A stretch of 64,000 bases of DNA, taken from contig NZ_FOGU01000003.1 of assembly GCF_900111315.1 (NCBI RefSeq), positions 368,610 to 432,609 of the forward strand, read 5' to 3'. The position numbers and the translations under genes were made by a program. Numbering within the stretch: the first letter of the stretch is position 1; each line of letters starts with the position of its first letter. The DNA comes from Tranquillimonas rosea. Lineage in GTDB: Bacteria; Pseudomonadota; Alphaproteobacteria; Rhodobacterales; Rhodobacteraceae. This document shows, piece after piece, positions 41,814 to 50,144 of this stretch. The notes under the pieces were generated by a model. That model was not told the DNA's origin and searched no databases. It worked only from the letters and a program-made list of their open reading frames with translations.

Positions 41814-43228
41814 CTGACCCCGTTCTCGCGGTGACGATGCTGGGAATCTTCATCCTCATCGTGTTCCTAGGTTTTCCGATCGCCTTCACGCTGATGGCGA
41901 TGGGGCTCGGCTTCGGATATTATGCCTATTTCGACGCCGACCTGATGTGGCGCACGCTCGGCCGGCTGGATGAAACCGCCGGCAGTCTCGAGACATTCTC
42001 GGCCTGGCTCGGCGGCTTCTTCAACAACAGGATCTTCGATCTGTTCGTCAACCAGAGCTATACGGTGATGTCGAACCAGATCCTGACCGCCGTGCCGCTG
42101 TTCCTGTTCATGGGCTACATGGTCGAACGCGCCAACATCGTCGACCGGCTGTTCAACACGCTCAACATCGCGGCCAAGCGCATACCGGGCTCCATGGGCG
42201 TCGCGGCACTGTTGACCTGCGCGCTGTTCGCCACGGCCTCGGGCATCGTCGGCGCGGTGGTCACGCTGATGGGTCTGCTGGCGCTGCCGGCGATGCTGAA
42301 GGCGCGCTACGACACCAGCTTCGCCAGCGGCATCATCTGTGCCGGCGGCACGCTCGGCATCCTCATCCCGCCGTCGATCATGCTGATCGTCTACGGCGCC
42401 GCGGCGTCGGTCTCGGTCGTGCAACTCTACGCGGCGGCGATGTTCCCGGGCCTGCTCCTGGCCGGTCTCTACATCGTCTACGTCATGGGCCGGTCCATCC
42501 TGCAGCCTTCGATCGCCCCCCGCCCGGCTGAGGGTGAGATCCCCGACATATCGACCCCACGGCTGGTCTGGATGCTGATCACATCGTTCCTGCCGCTGGC
42601 TTTCCTGATCCTCGCCGTGCTCGGCTCGATCCTGGGCGGCCTCGCGACCCCGACCGAGGCGGCCTCGATGGGGGCGCTCGGCGGGATCGTCCTGGCCTTC
42701 GTCTATCGCGCGATGACCTGGCAGCGCCTGCGCGAGGCGGTTTATCTGACCGCGCGGACGACGGCGATGGTCTGCTGGCTGTTCATCGGCTCTTACATCT
42801 TCTCTTCGGTGTTCTCGTATCTCGGCGGCGAGAAGGTGATCTCCGAGTTCGTGCAGAGCATGAACCTGACGCCGCTGACCTTCCTGATCCTTGCGCAGCT
42901 GATCATCTTCCTGCTGGGCTGGCCGCTGGAATGGTCCGAGATCATCATCATCTTCGTCCCGATCTTCCTGCCGCTGCTGGAGATCTTCGAGGTCGATCCG
43001 ATCTTCTTCGGCGTCCTCGTGGCTCTGAATCTACAGACATCGTTCCTCACGCCGCCGATGGCGATGTCGGCCTACTATCTCAAGGGGATCGCGCCGCCCG
43101 ACGTGCGGTTGGTGCAAATTTTCAAGGGATGCATGCCGTTCCTCGCGATGGTCTTCATCACCATGGCGCTTGTCTACATCTTCCCCGACCTCGTCTTCTA
43201 TCTGCCGGAGGTCTTCTATGGACGATAG
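41810..43228 (+). CDS. dctM: TRAP transporter large permease (DctM)
   Basis: A 472-residue protein with about 12 helices. Family segments include AVPLFLFMGYMVERANIVDRLF, FATASGIVGAVVTLMGLLALPAML, CAGGTLGILIPPSIMLIVYG and the C-terminal NLQTSFLTPPMAMSAYYLKG. This is the Na+-coupled channel subunit. Its first ATG overlaps the dctQ stop, and its end overlaps the amidase start by 11 bases. A longer in-frame extension upstream lies over dctQ and is rejected. Confidence 0.92.
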   Translation: MTDPVLAVTMLGIFILIVFLGFPIAFTLMAMGLGFGYYAYFDADLMWRTLGRLDETAGSLETFSAWLGGFFNNRIFDLFVNQSYTVMSNQILTAVPLFLFMGYMVERANIVDRLFNTLNIAAKRIPGSMGVAALLTCALFATASGIVGAVVTLMGLLALPAMLKARYDTSFASGIICAGGTLGILIPPSIMLIVYGAAASVSVVQLYAAAMFPGLLLAGLYIVYVMGRSILQPSIAPRPAEGEIPDISTPRLVWMLITSFLPLAFLILAVLGSILGGLATPTEAASMGALGGIVLAFVYRAMTWQRLREAVYLTARTTAMVCWLFIGSYIFSSVFSYLGGEKVISEFVQSMNLTPLTFLILAQLIIFLLGWPLEWSEIIIIFVPIFLPLLEIFEVDPIFFGVLVALNLQTSFLTPPMAMSAYYLKGIAPPDVRLVQIFKGCMPFLAMVFITMALVYIFPDLVFYLPEVFYGR

Positions 43229-44573
43229 GACCGCGGCCGCGGCTCCGGATCCGATCCTGACGCTCGGCGCGGTGGCGTTGCGGGACCGCCTCGCCGCCGG
43301 CGAGGTCAGCGCGGTGAGCGTGGTCCGCGCCTGTCTCGCGCAGATCGCCAACCGCGAGCCCGAGATCCAGGCCTGGGCCTGGCTGGACGGCGACCACGCG
43401 CTTCAGCAGGCCGAGCGCCTGGACGCCCTGCGCAAGTCGGGGCGCCCAATCGGGCCGTTGCACGGGCTGCCCGTTGGGGTGAAGGACATCATCGACACCG
43501 CCGACATGCCCACGGCCAACGGCGCGGCGCTTGACGAGGGGCGACAGCCGCAAGAGGATTCCTTCGTCGTCGAGCGGCTGAAATCGGCGGGCGCCGTGAT
43601 CATGGGCAAGACCGTGACGACAGAACTCGCCTACATGCATCCCGGCAAGACGCGGAACCCCCACGACACGGCCCACACGCCGGGCGGGTCGTCTCAGGGA
43701 TCCGCCGCCGCGGTGGCCGCGGCCATGGTTCCGCTGGCGGTCGGCACCCAGACGGCCGGCTCGGTCATCCGCCCCGCCGCCTTCTGCGGGGTGACCGGGT
43801 TCAAGCCGACCTTCGGGTCGATCCCCCGGCGCGGAGTACTCGCCCAGGCCCCCAGCCTCGACACGGTCGGGGTCTTCGCCAGGGGCCCGCAGGATGCCGC
43901 CCTGCTCGCCGACAGCCTCTATGGATACGACGCCGCGGATACCGCGACGCGGCCCATTCCGATGCCACGCCTTTTGCGGACGGCGCAGGGCAGCCCGCCG
44001 GCACCGCCGGTCTTCGCGATGATCCGCCCGCCGGGATGGGACGATGCCGATCCCGACCTTCATGCCGCGTTCGACGAGCTGGCCGAGACCCTCGGCGACA
44101 GGGCGTTCACGTTCACCCTGCCCGCCCCGTTCGACGGCGCCGAGACTGCACGCAGCCGCATCCAGCTTGCCGAGATGGCGCGCTGCCTGCACGCCTACGC
44201 CAATGAGGCGCCCGACCGACTGGGGCCCGAGACCCGGACCGCGATCGAGCGCGGCAACACCATCCTGGCGCGCGACTACCTGTCGGCACTGGACTGGCGC
44301 GAGGTGCTCTATTCCGGACTGGAACAGATATTCGAGCGCTGCAACGCCATCCTGTGCCCCGCCGCCCCCGGTCCGGCACCGCGGGATTTGTCCACTACGG
44401 GCGACCCCGTGTTCAACGGGTTGTGGACGTTCTGCGGAACGCCGTCGGTCACGCTCCCGCTGCTGACGGCGCAGAATGGCTTGCCGATGGGCGTTCAGCT
44501 GGTCGGCCCGCGCGGCGAGGACGCACGCCTGATGCGCACAGCGACATGGCTATTCGACTGGATCGGCGCCTGA
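43218..44573 (+). CDS. Amidase signature family hydrolase
   Basis: A 451-residue amidase. The Ser-cisSer-Lys triad is visible: Lys in GLPVGVKDIIDTADMPT, Ser pair in TPGGSSQGSAAAVAAAMVPLAVGTQTAGSVIRPAAFCGVTGFKPT. GGAGG lies before ATG 43218. Co-translation with the TRAP permease implies that an imported amide is hydrolysed to an acid and ammonia, or that the product is the TRAP ligand. No biuret or urea pathway genes are near. Substrate unknown. Confidence 0.87.
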   Translation: MDDRTAAAAPDPILTLGAVALRDRLAAGEVSAVSVVRACLAQIANREPEIQAWAWLDGDHALQQAERLDALRKSGRPIGPLHGLPVGVKDIIDTADMPTANGAALDEGRQPQEDSFVVERLKSAGAVIMGKTVTTELAYMHPGKTRNPHDTAHTPGGSSQGSAAAVAAAMVPLAVGTQTAGSVIRPAAFCGVTGFKPTFGSIPRRGVLAQAPSLDTVGVFARGPQDAALLADSLYGYDAADTATRPIPMPRLLRTAQGSPPAPPVFAMIRPPGWDDADPDLHAAFDELAETLGDRAFTFTLPAPFDGAETARSRIQLAEMARCLHAYANEAPDRLGPETRTAIERGNTILARDYLSALDWREVLYSGLEQIFERCNAILCPAAPGPAPRDLSTTGDPVFNGLWTFCGTPSVTLPLLTAQNGLPMGVQLVGPRGEDARLMRTATWLFDWIGA

Positions 44574-44592
44574 TCGCCAGAGAGGAGACGAC

Positions 44593-44748
44593 TTGGACAA
44601 GCTTTTCGCCGCACTCGCATTCTTGGTTCTGGCCGGGTTCCTTGGCATCCTCGGATGGATGGTCCCGCGCGCCAACCTACTGGCCATCATCTTTCTGACG
44701 CTGCTCTTGTGCGGCATCGATTTCGTCGTCTCGTCGCGCCGCAAGTGA
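44593..44748 (+). CDS. Tiny membrane protein at the end of the TRAP operon (51 aa)
   Basis: A TTG start at 44593 with AGAGGAG upstream, 19 bases after the amidase. The product reads M(L)DKLFAALAFLVLAGFLGILGW, then two charged residues and ANLLAIIFLTLLLCGIDFVVSSRRK: two hydrophobic helices separated by a short basic turn, with a basic C-terminus. Such small membrane proteins sometimes end transporter operons. It is too short for many gene finders. Function unknown. Confidence 0.55.
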   Translation: MDKLFAALAFLVLAGFLGILGWMVPRANLLAIIFLTLLLCGIDFVVSSRRK

Positions 44749-44941
44749 CGCGCGCGGTGCCGCCCGGCACCGGGCGTCTTCCGCCGCTTGGCCCTTTCAG
44801 CCGCCGTTCGTCGGGTTGCGGGTGATTCATGGCCGAATGATTGCGCGTCACGCTGACGGTAACGCCCCAATAAGCGCTGCACTTGGCGTCGGCGCAATGC
44901 TGAACCGACGACCTCCGTGAGCGCGTCAGCAGGTCTGCAGT

Positions 44942-45166
44942 GGTCTTGCGGCTCGCGACGTTGCGCCGGTTCGCCTGCACAGGCGGTGCCTCGGCGCCGC
45001 GCTCGTAGCCGAGATGCTCAGTCAGCTCCGTACCGAGCATACGCTGCATGAGCGCGCGCTTGAGGTCCTGGTCCTGCATCAGGCCGCCGTCACCAAGCAG
45101 GTCCTCCGACTGCTCCCAGCCCGCCATCATTTCGTCCGAGAACTTCGCGTCGATCTTCTTCGTCAT
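44942..45166 (-). pseudogene. N-terminal fragment of an IS256-family transposase
   Basis: The frame from ATG 45166 encodes MTKKIDAKFSDEMMAGWEQS, then LMQRMLGTELTEHLGYERG and NRRNVASRKT, matching the start of IS256-type Mutator transposases. After about residue 75 similarity ends and the frame runs on into unrelated sequence. The DDE catalytic domain is missing, so it is inactive. Another IS256 copy begins at the right end of the window (63740-64000). Confidence 0.75.
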
Positions 45167-45205
45167 CGTCCATCTCCCTCTTGGGGTCAGAATGGACTGG
45201 CAACC

Positions 45206-45722
45206 TCATACACAGAAGATCGGACGCTCTCTGTGGCGGAGTTCGGCATCGACACGACGGTAGCCGTAGCCCTCGAACTCGTCGGTGATCGCCTGGATTT
45301 CCGCGATTATAGCCGCGTCGCCAGGCTTGAGGCCGGAGTCGGCATAGAAGATGGACCGCGCGACACCCATCAGCTCACATCCCCGCCGGATTGAGAGCCC
45401 GCGCGATCGGCAGTCCCTGATGTAGCCCGCTTCTCGGCGTGCGTCCTGAGTGCTGAGCCCCCTTTAGAAACTCGATCTCGAGCGCCTGGCGTCCCACCAA
45501 CCGCTCGAGCGCGGCGATCCGCGCTTCGTATTCCGCCATCGGTTCCGTCGCCGCAACGTCCTCGTCGAGAGCGCCAGCTTCGGCCTTCTCGATCCAAATA
45601 CGGATAAGGTTGCTGGACAGGTCGTGGCGCCGGCCGCGCGCATGGAGCGTCTCGCCGCCACGATACTCGGCGACGACTTGGCGCCTGAATTCGGTGCTGT
45701 GACTGCGGTGGCGTCTGCGCAT
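45206..45722 (-). mobile_element. IS3-family element remnant (orfA plus truncated orfB)
   Basis: orfA from ATG 45722 to 45375: HSTEFRRQVVAEYRGGETLHA, helix-turn-helix (RHDLSSNLIRIWIEKAEAG) and the leucine-zipper-like end (RIAALERLVGRQALEIEFLKGA). Overlapping at the 3' side is the beginning of orfB (MGVARSIFYADSGLKPGDAAI, then EFEGYGYRRVDAELRHRER), which stops at 45206 after about 54 residues. The integrase core is lost, apparently cut by the neighbouring IS256 fragment. Confidence 0.75.
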
Positions 45723-45825
45723 GGGCTCTGAAAGCCCGCGAGGGATCAATTCAACCGATCCGGCTGGTCCACCCAGAGGGGCGCACACCAAGGTAACAGC
45801 AGTGCCGAACTGAGATAGAGAAAGC

Positions 45826-46170
45826 TCAGTCGAGGTGAAAGACTTCTTCCATGCCGGCCCACCACTCGCCCTCGCCCCGGCTTTCCAGCGGCCGCTGCAT
45901 CGGTCCGCAGATCGCCCACCACTTGCGGGTCGTGGGATCGGCCGCGATGGCGGCATTGTCTGCCTCGAAATTCTCGCCGAGATACTCCCAGTAACTGAAC
46001 AGGAGATTCTCGGGCTCCCGAAGGAAGATCGAGTAGTTTGTAATGTTCGAGGCTCTGAGCCGGTCGAGCACGCCTTCCCATGCCTCCGCATGCAGGCGCC
46101 TGTATTCGTCGATCCGCGCCGGGTCGATCCCGATCACCAGTCCCATCCGCTGCATCGCATCCTCGCTCAT
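45826..46170 (-). CDS. L-rhamnose mutarotase-family protein, probable L-fucose mutarotase
   Basis: A 114-residue protein of the RhaM/DUF718 family (MGLVIGIDPARIDEYRRLHAEAWEGVLDRLRASNITNYSIFLREPENLLFSYWEYLG, then MQRPLES and a C-terminal EVFHLD). It has the conserved His in RLHAE and the Tyr/Trp surface. RhaM-type mutarotases act on L-rhamnose or, in some non-phosphorylative clusters, L-fucose. Translation is coupled to the lactonase gene (ATGA). The lactonase, aldo/keto reductase and downstream oxidation genes favour L-fucose or a related sugar. Confidence 0.82.
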   Translation of the reverse strand: MSEDAMQRMGLVIGIDPARIDEYRRLHAEAWEGVLDRLRASNITNYSIFLREPENLLFSYWEYLGENFEADNAAIAADPTTRKWWAICGPMQRPLESRGEGEWWAGMEEVFHLD

Positions 46171-46985
46171 AGCCCGTAGAACGACGCCGCCGTTCCGCCG
46201 AAGATCGCGTCCCGCGATGCCTTGGGCAGGTCCGCAGCCATCTCTTGAGCGCAGGCTGCCCAGCCTGCGTAATCCCCCGCCAGCTCCAGTACCGGCCAGT
46301 CGCTGCCCCACATGATACGCTGCGGTCCAAAGCAGGCCAGCACGTGGTCAAAGACCGGGCGCAGCGCCGCGGCCGACCAGCCGGGGCCGTACTCATTGGC
46401 AAGTCCCGACAGCTTGCAGCTGATCTGAGGATGCGCCGCCAGTGCCGCCATTCCATCGCGCCATGCCTGTCCGGGGTCGCCGCCGTCGAAGACCGGCTTG
46501 GCGCAGTGATCCACCACGATCGGCAATTCCGGCACGCGCCGCGCCAACTCGGTGATGACCGCGAAATGCCGCGGCACGATCAGGGCATCCGCCCTCAAGC
46601 CCGCTGCAGCGACCTGCCGCAACCCCGTGACCACTTCTTCGCGCAGGACCCACTCAGTGTCCTCGATGTCCTGAAGCATTGGCCGGATACCGCGCAGCGC
46701 TGGATGCGCGATGTGGTCGAGCTGTCCCGACACGTCGCCCTCCAGGTCGATCCAGCCCACCACGCCCCGAACCAGCGGCGTCTCCTGCGCCAGCGACAGC
46801 ATGAAGAGCGTCTCCTCAACCGTCGGCGCCGCCTGCACCAACACCGTCCCGCTCACGCCCGCTGCCTCGGCCAGAGGCGCTAGATCCGCAGGCAGGATGT
46901 CGCGCCGGATCCGGGCGACGCTCTCGTCCATCCAAGAATAGTCGCCTCGCGAAATGCGCCAGAAATGCTGGTGGGCGTCGATCAC
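46167..46985 (-). CDS. Amidohydrolase-family sugar lactonase (L-fuconolactonase type)
   Basis: A 272-residue protein of the amidohydrolase_2 family. The metal-binding start is VIDAHQHFW; further segments are LVQAAPTVEETLFML, VGWIDLEG, LRGIRPMLQDIED, VVDHCAKPVFDGG, CKLSGLANE and MWGSDWPVLELAG. These are shared with L-fuconolactonase and L-rhamnono-lactonase. GTG 46985 is preferred because AAGGA is 7 bases upstream and the protein then starts at the metal motif. It opens the lactone made by the sugar dehydrogenase. Confidence 0.86.
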   Translation of the reverse strand: MIDAHQHFWRISRGDYSWMDESVARIRRDILPADLAPLAEAAGVSGTVLVQAAPTVEETLFMLSLAQETPLVRGVVGWIDLEGDVSGQLDHIAHPALRGIRPMLQDIEDTEWVLREEVVTGLRQVAAAGLRADALIVPRHFAVITELARRVPELPIVVDHCAKPVFDGGDPGQAWRDGMAALAAHPQISCKLSGLANEYGPGWSAAALRPVFDHVLACFGPQRIMWGSDWPVLELAGDYAGWAACAQEMAADLPKASRDAIFGGTAASFYGL

Positions 46986-47015
46986 GGTTTTGTCCTTGCC
47001 GTAGCGTTCTGTGCT

Positions 47016-47035
47016 AAATAATAACAAACTATATT
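47016..47035. promoter_or_regulatory. A+T-rich site between divergent operons, candidate GntR operator
   Basis: AAATAATAACAAACTATATT sits between the lactonase and the mannitol-dehydrogenase-type gene. The AAATAATA-CA core recurs in the control region at 50046-50070. In such GC-rich DNA it may mark -10 sequences, the regulator site, or both. Confidence 0.35.
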
Positions 47036-47050
47036 CAGTCCGGAGAAGTC

Positions 47051-48145
47051 ATGTCAATCACACCCATTCTCCAGTTCGGGACGAGCCGCTTCTTGCAGGC
47101 GCACGCGGACCTTTTCCTGTCCGAGGCGATGCCCGGCGCGCGGCCCGTGACGGTGGTGCAGACCTCTGGCGATCCCTCGCGCACGAAGCGCCTGCACGCG
47201 ATGGCCGAGGGCTATGAAGTGCAGGTGCGCGGCATCGAGGATGGGCAGCAGGTTGACCGCGTGAGCCACGTGGACAGCATCGCGCGCGGCCTCACCTTCG
47301 CCCCCGACATGGCCGAGATCGCCCGCATCGCCGCCGAGGAGGCGCAGGTGATCCTGTCGAACACCGCCGACGCAGGCTTCAACCCGCGCCCCGAGGACAC
47401 GGGCGCCACGCTCGATCCGGCCATGTCCTACCCGGCCAAGCTTGCCCACCTGCTGCGTGGGCGGTTCGAGGCAGGCGGACAGGCTCCGCAGGTCATGCCG
47501 ACCGAACTGGTGCAGGACAACGGCGCCGCTCTGAAAGGCCTGGTGCTCGACGTCGCGCAGGGCATGGACAAACCCTACCGCGACTGGCTGACCGAAGAGG
47601 TCGTCTGGGTGAACTCCCTCGTCGACCGCATCGTGTCCGAGCCGCTGGACCCCGCGGGCGCGGTGGCCGAACCCTATGCGCTCTGGGCCATCGAGCAGGC
47701 CAAGGGCGTTACCCTGCCCTGCGATCACGCGTCTGTGCAGATGGTGCCGGACCTTGGGCTGATCGAGCGCAAGAAGCTGTTTGTGCTGAACCTCGGCCAC
47801 ACATGGCTGGCCTCCCGCTGGCTGGAAGACGGGCAGAACCCCGACTTCGTGCGCGAGATCATGGCCGAGTCCGATCTCGCGGGCGCCCTGCGCGCGCTCT
47901 ACGACGAAGAGGTGCGCCCCGGCTTTACCGCGGCGGGCGAGGACGCGAGACTGGACGACTACATCGCCGTCACGCTCGACCGTTTTGCCAACCCGTTCCT
48001 CGATCACCGCATCGCGGACATTGCCCAGAACCACGGCGAGAAGCTCCGTCGCCGCATCGGCGCCTTTGTCGACTGGGCGCGCGCCAATGGCGATGACACA
48101 CCGAAACCAAGGCTTGAGGCCGCGCTGAAGGGAGAAGACGCATGA
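47051..48145 (+). CDS. Mannitol dehydrogenase-family oxidoreductase (UxaB/UxuB-like)
   Basis: 364 residues of the long-chain mannitol dehydrogenase family. The N-terminus ILQFGTSRFLQAHADLFLSEAM carries the nucleotide-binding part, and the centre has MPTELVQDNGAALKGLVLDVAQ and TEEVVWVNSLVDRIVSEP, as in tagaturonate reductase and mannonate oxidoreductase. It is shorter than E. coli UxaB (about 480). It may oxidise or reduce an aldonate or hexuronate, which would link to the UxaA-type dehydratase at 53996. It overlaps the next gene by ATGA. Confidence 0.8.
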   Translation: MSITPILQFGTSRFLQAHADLFLSEAMPGARPVTVVQTSGDPSRTKRLHAMAEGYEVQVRGIEDGQQVDRVSHVDSIARGLTFAPDMAEIARIAAEEAQVILSNTADAGFNPRPEDTGATLDPAMSYPAKLAHLLRGRFEAGGQAPQVMPTELVQDNGAALKGLVLDVAQGMDKPYRDWLTEEVVWVNSLVDRIVSEPLDPAGAVAEPYALWAIEQAKGVTLPCDHASVQMVPDLGLIERKKLFVLNLGHTWLASRWLEDGQNPDFVREIMAESDLAGALRALYDEEVRPGFTAAGEDARLDDYIAVTLDRFANPFLDHRIADIAQNHGEKLRRRIGAFVDWARANGDDTPKPRLEAALKGEDA

Positions 48146-49122
48146 AGACCCGCAAGATCGGCCGCACCGATGTACAGGTGACCGAGGTGTCCTTCGGCAC
48201 TGCGAGCGCCGGGAACCTTTATCGCGAGGCCAGCGACGACGACGTGCAGGCCGTCCTGCAAACGGCGTGGGACGCCGGTATCCGCTACTTCGACACCGCC
48301 CCGCACTACGGACGCGGGCTGGCCGAGCAGCGTCTGGGTCGCTTCCTGCACGGGCACGAGGGGGCCGTGGTGTCGACCAAAGTCGGGCGCATCCTAAGCC
48401 CTGCGAAGACGCCGATCGCCGAGGCCGACGGTTTCGTGAACCCGGCACAGAACGACGTGCGATACGACTATTCCGGGGACGGGATCGAGCACAGCCTCGA
48501 ACAGAGCATGGAGCGACTTGGGCGCGACTTTATCGAGATCGTCTATGTGCACGATATCGGCGAATATACCCATGGGTCCGCAAACTCTGGCCACATGGAA
48601 GATTTCCTCGGGTCCGGCTACGAGCGGCTGGTGAAGCTCAAGGAGAAGGGCCGCATCGGCGCCCTCGGGCTAGGCGTGAACGAATGCCAGGTTTGCCTCG
48701 ACGTGATGGCCCACGGGCCAATCGACGCGATCCTGCTGGCCGGACGGCTGACGCTGCTCGACCGCAGCGCCGAAGAGGCACTGGTGCCCGCCTGCCACGA
48801 GTCAGGGACCAGCCTTGTGCTGGGCGGGATCTTCAATTCCGGCATCCTTGCCACCGGCCCGGTCGAGGGCGCGACTTACGACTACGGCCCCGCCCCGCGC
48901 GGCGTGCTCGACCGCGTGGCCGAGCTTCAGCGTCGAGCTGAGGGCGCGGGCATCCCGCTTGCCACGGCCGCGCTGCACTTCGGCCTTCGCCACCCAGCCG
49001 CCGCTTCGGTTCTGCTTGGCACGGCAAAGCCCTCGTCGCTGACCCGCAATCTCGACGCCATCGCGCAGGACCTGCCGCCCGAGGCGGAAGCCCTGCTATC
49101 CGAGATCGTGATGACGCAGTGA
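48142..49122 (+). CDS. Aldo/keto reductase, probable L-fucose (D-threo-aldose) 1-dehydrogenase
   Basis: A 326-residue aldo/keto reductase. The catalytic Asp/Tyr/Lys/His positions are in GIRYFDTAPHYGRGLAEQRLG, VSTKVGRIL and VYVHDIG; the cofactor end is SVLLGTAKPSSLTRNLDAI. The sequence style, including PAKTPI...NDVRYDYSGDGI, matches D-threo-aldose 1-dehydrogenases that oxidise L-fucose and D-arabinose at C1. It should provide the lactone for the lactonase at 46167. It overlaps the convergent GntR gene by 27 bases. Confidence 0.85.
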   Translation: MKTRKIGRTDVQVTEVSFGTASAGNLYREASDDDVQAVLQTAWDAGIRYFDTAPHYGRGLAEQRLGRFLHGHEGAVVSTKVGRILSPAKTPIAEADGFVNPAQNDVRYDYSGDGIEHSLEQSMERLGRDFIEIVYVHDIGEYTHGSANSGHMEDFLGSGYERLVKLKEKGRIGALGLGVNECQVCLDVMAHGPIDAILLAGRLTLLDRSAEEALVPACHESGTSLVLGGIFNSGILATGPVEGATYDYGPAPRGVLDRVAELQRRAEGAGIPLATAALHFGLRHPAAASVLLGTAKPSSLTRNLDAIAQDLPPEAEALLSEIVMTQ

Positions 49123-49998
49123 CGACAGCAGCGTCGTCTTGGACGTCCGCAGGTGGCGGCGCGCCGCCTCCTGCGCCGCATGGGCATCACGCGCCTCGAG
49201 CGCGTCGATGATGGCCAAGTGCTCGTCTATGGCGGCGGCGTTGCGGGTCTTTTCCTCGGTCTTGTCCCACATGAAGTGGTAGTGGAAGATCAGCGAGATC
49301 ACCTTCTGGAACTCGGCCACGAAGCGGTTCTTCACGACCGAGTTGATCGCCTGGTGAAAGCTCTCGTCCAGCTTGGAAAATGCGTGATAGTCGCTGTCGA
49401 TCCGCGCCTTGAGATCGAGATGCCTGTCACGCAACTCGGCGAGCTTCGACCAGACCGGGTGATCCACCGGCGCCTCGGCAACCTGCGCCACGGCGTGAAG
49501 CTCCAGCACCGAGCGGAAGTCCGACAGTTCCACCGCGAAATCCTTGGTGAAGCCGAGCAGTATCCAGCCACCCTGCGGACGGCGTGACACGAGGCCGAAG
49601 CGACTGAGCCCGGCGAGGAATTCCTTCAGTTCGTGCTGCGGTACCGAGAAAGTGCGTGACAGTTCGGCTACCGACAGGGTCGTGCCCGCGGGTACGTCGA
49701 AGCGCAGGACCCAATCGAGGAACCGCTCTTCCAGGTCCTCTGCCCCGCCGGAGGTTTCGGGCTGATCGATGCGGTCCTCAGCCACGGGCGTCCGCAGGAT
49801 GCGCTTGTCTCGCCCGTCCCAGCTGATGATTCCCGCCTCTTCCAGGCGGGACAGGCAGCGGCGGATCACGGTACGGCTGACGCCCGCGATCTCGCACAGC
49901 CTAGCCTCGGACGGGATATGGGCCCCCTTGGGGTGTCCTTCACAGTAGTCCAGCACCTGGTTGTAGGCGGCGCGGAACCGCGTGTCGCTTCTTGCCAT
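49096..49998 (-). CDS. GntR/FadR-family transcription regulator
   Basis: A 300-residue regulator with a winged helix-turn-helix (PKGAHIPSEARLCEIAGVSRTVIRRCLSRLEEAGII) and a C-terminal FCD-type helical effector domain (LDESFHQAINSVVKNRFVAEF, AIDEHLAIIDALEARDAHAAQEAARRHL), which usually binds a metal plus a carboxylate sugar acid. It lies inside the cluster and faces the ABC importer operon; the direct repeats at 50050-50120 are its likely sites. ATG 49998 is chosen; longer forms have no support. Confidence 0.87.
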   Translation of the reverse strand: MARSDTRFRAAYNQVLDYCEGHPKGAHIPSEARLCEIAGVSRTVIRRCLSRLEEAGIISWDGRDKRILRTPVAEDRIDQPETSGGAEDLEERFLDWVLRFDVPAGTTLSVAELSRTFSVPQHELKEFLAGLSRFGLVSRRPQGGWILLGFTKDFAVELSDFRSVLELHAVAQVAEAPVDHPVWSKLAELRDRHLDLKARIDSDYHAFSKLDESFHQAINSVVKNRFVAEFQKVISLIFHYHFMWDKTEEKTRNAAAIDEHLAIIDALEARDAHAAQEAARRHLRTSKTTLLSSLRHHDLG

Positions 49999-50049
49999 GT
50001 GGCCCTTTACTTCCCCACCAGGCGACTGCCCTGCCGGAGGTTCCAAATA

Positions 50050-50120
50050 ATACAGATTACAATTATAAAAAACTATTGACCGGAATCAAGCGGCAACGGA
50101 TACAGTTCTTAATTATAAAA
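50050..50120. promoter_or_regulatory. Two 21-base direct repeats spaced 50 bases apart, candidate regulator sites
   Basis: The A+T-rich 21-mers at 50050-50070 and 50100-50120 both start ATACAG and end AATTATAAAA, and match at 17 of 21 positions. They are exactly 50 bases apart (about five helix turns). A possible promoter TTGACC (from 50077) with ATACAG lies between and into the second copy. They stand between the divergent GntR gene and the permease operon, so GntR binding to both sites is the simplest reading. Confidence 0.55.
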
Positions 50121-50144
50121 TGCACATCGAGAAGGGGAGGCCCG

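Noticed and set aside
44687..44941. C-terminal extension of the IS256 fragment frame
   Set aside because: After residue 75 it shows no transposase similarity and reads through GC-rich unrelated DNA, so it was left out of the pseudogene.
45826..46170. Assignment as FucU-type fucose mutarotase
   Set aside because: The sequence belongs to the RhaM/DUF718 fold, not the FucU/RbsD fold; fucose specificity is inferred only from context.
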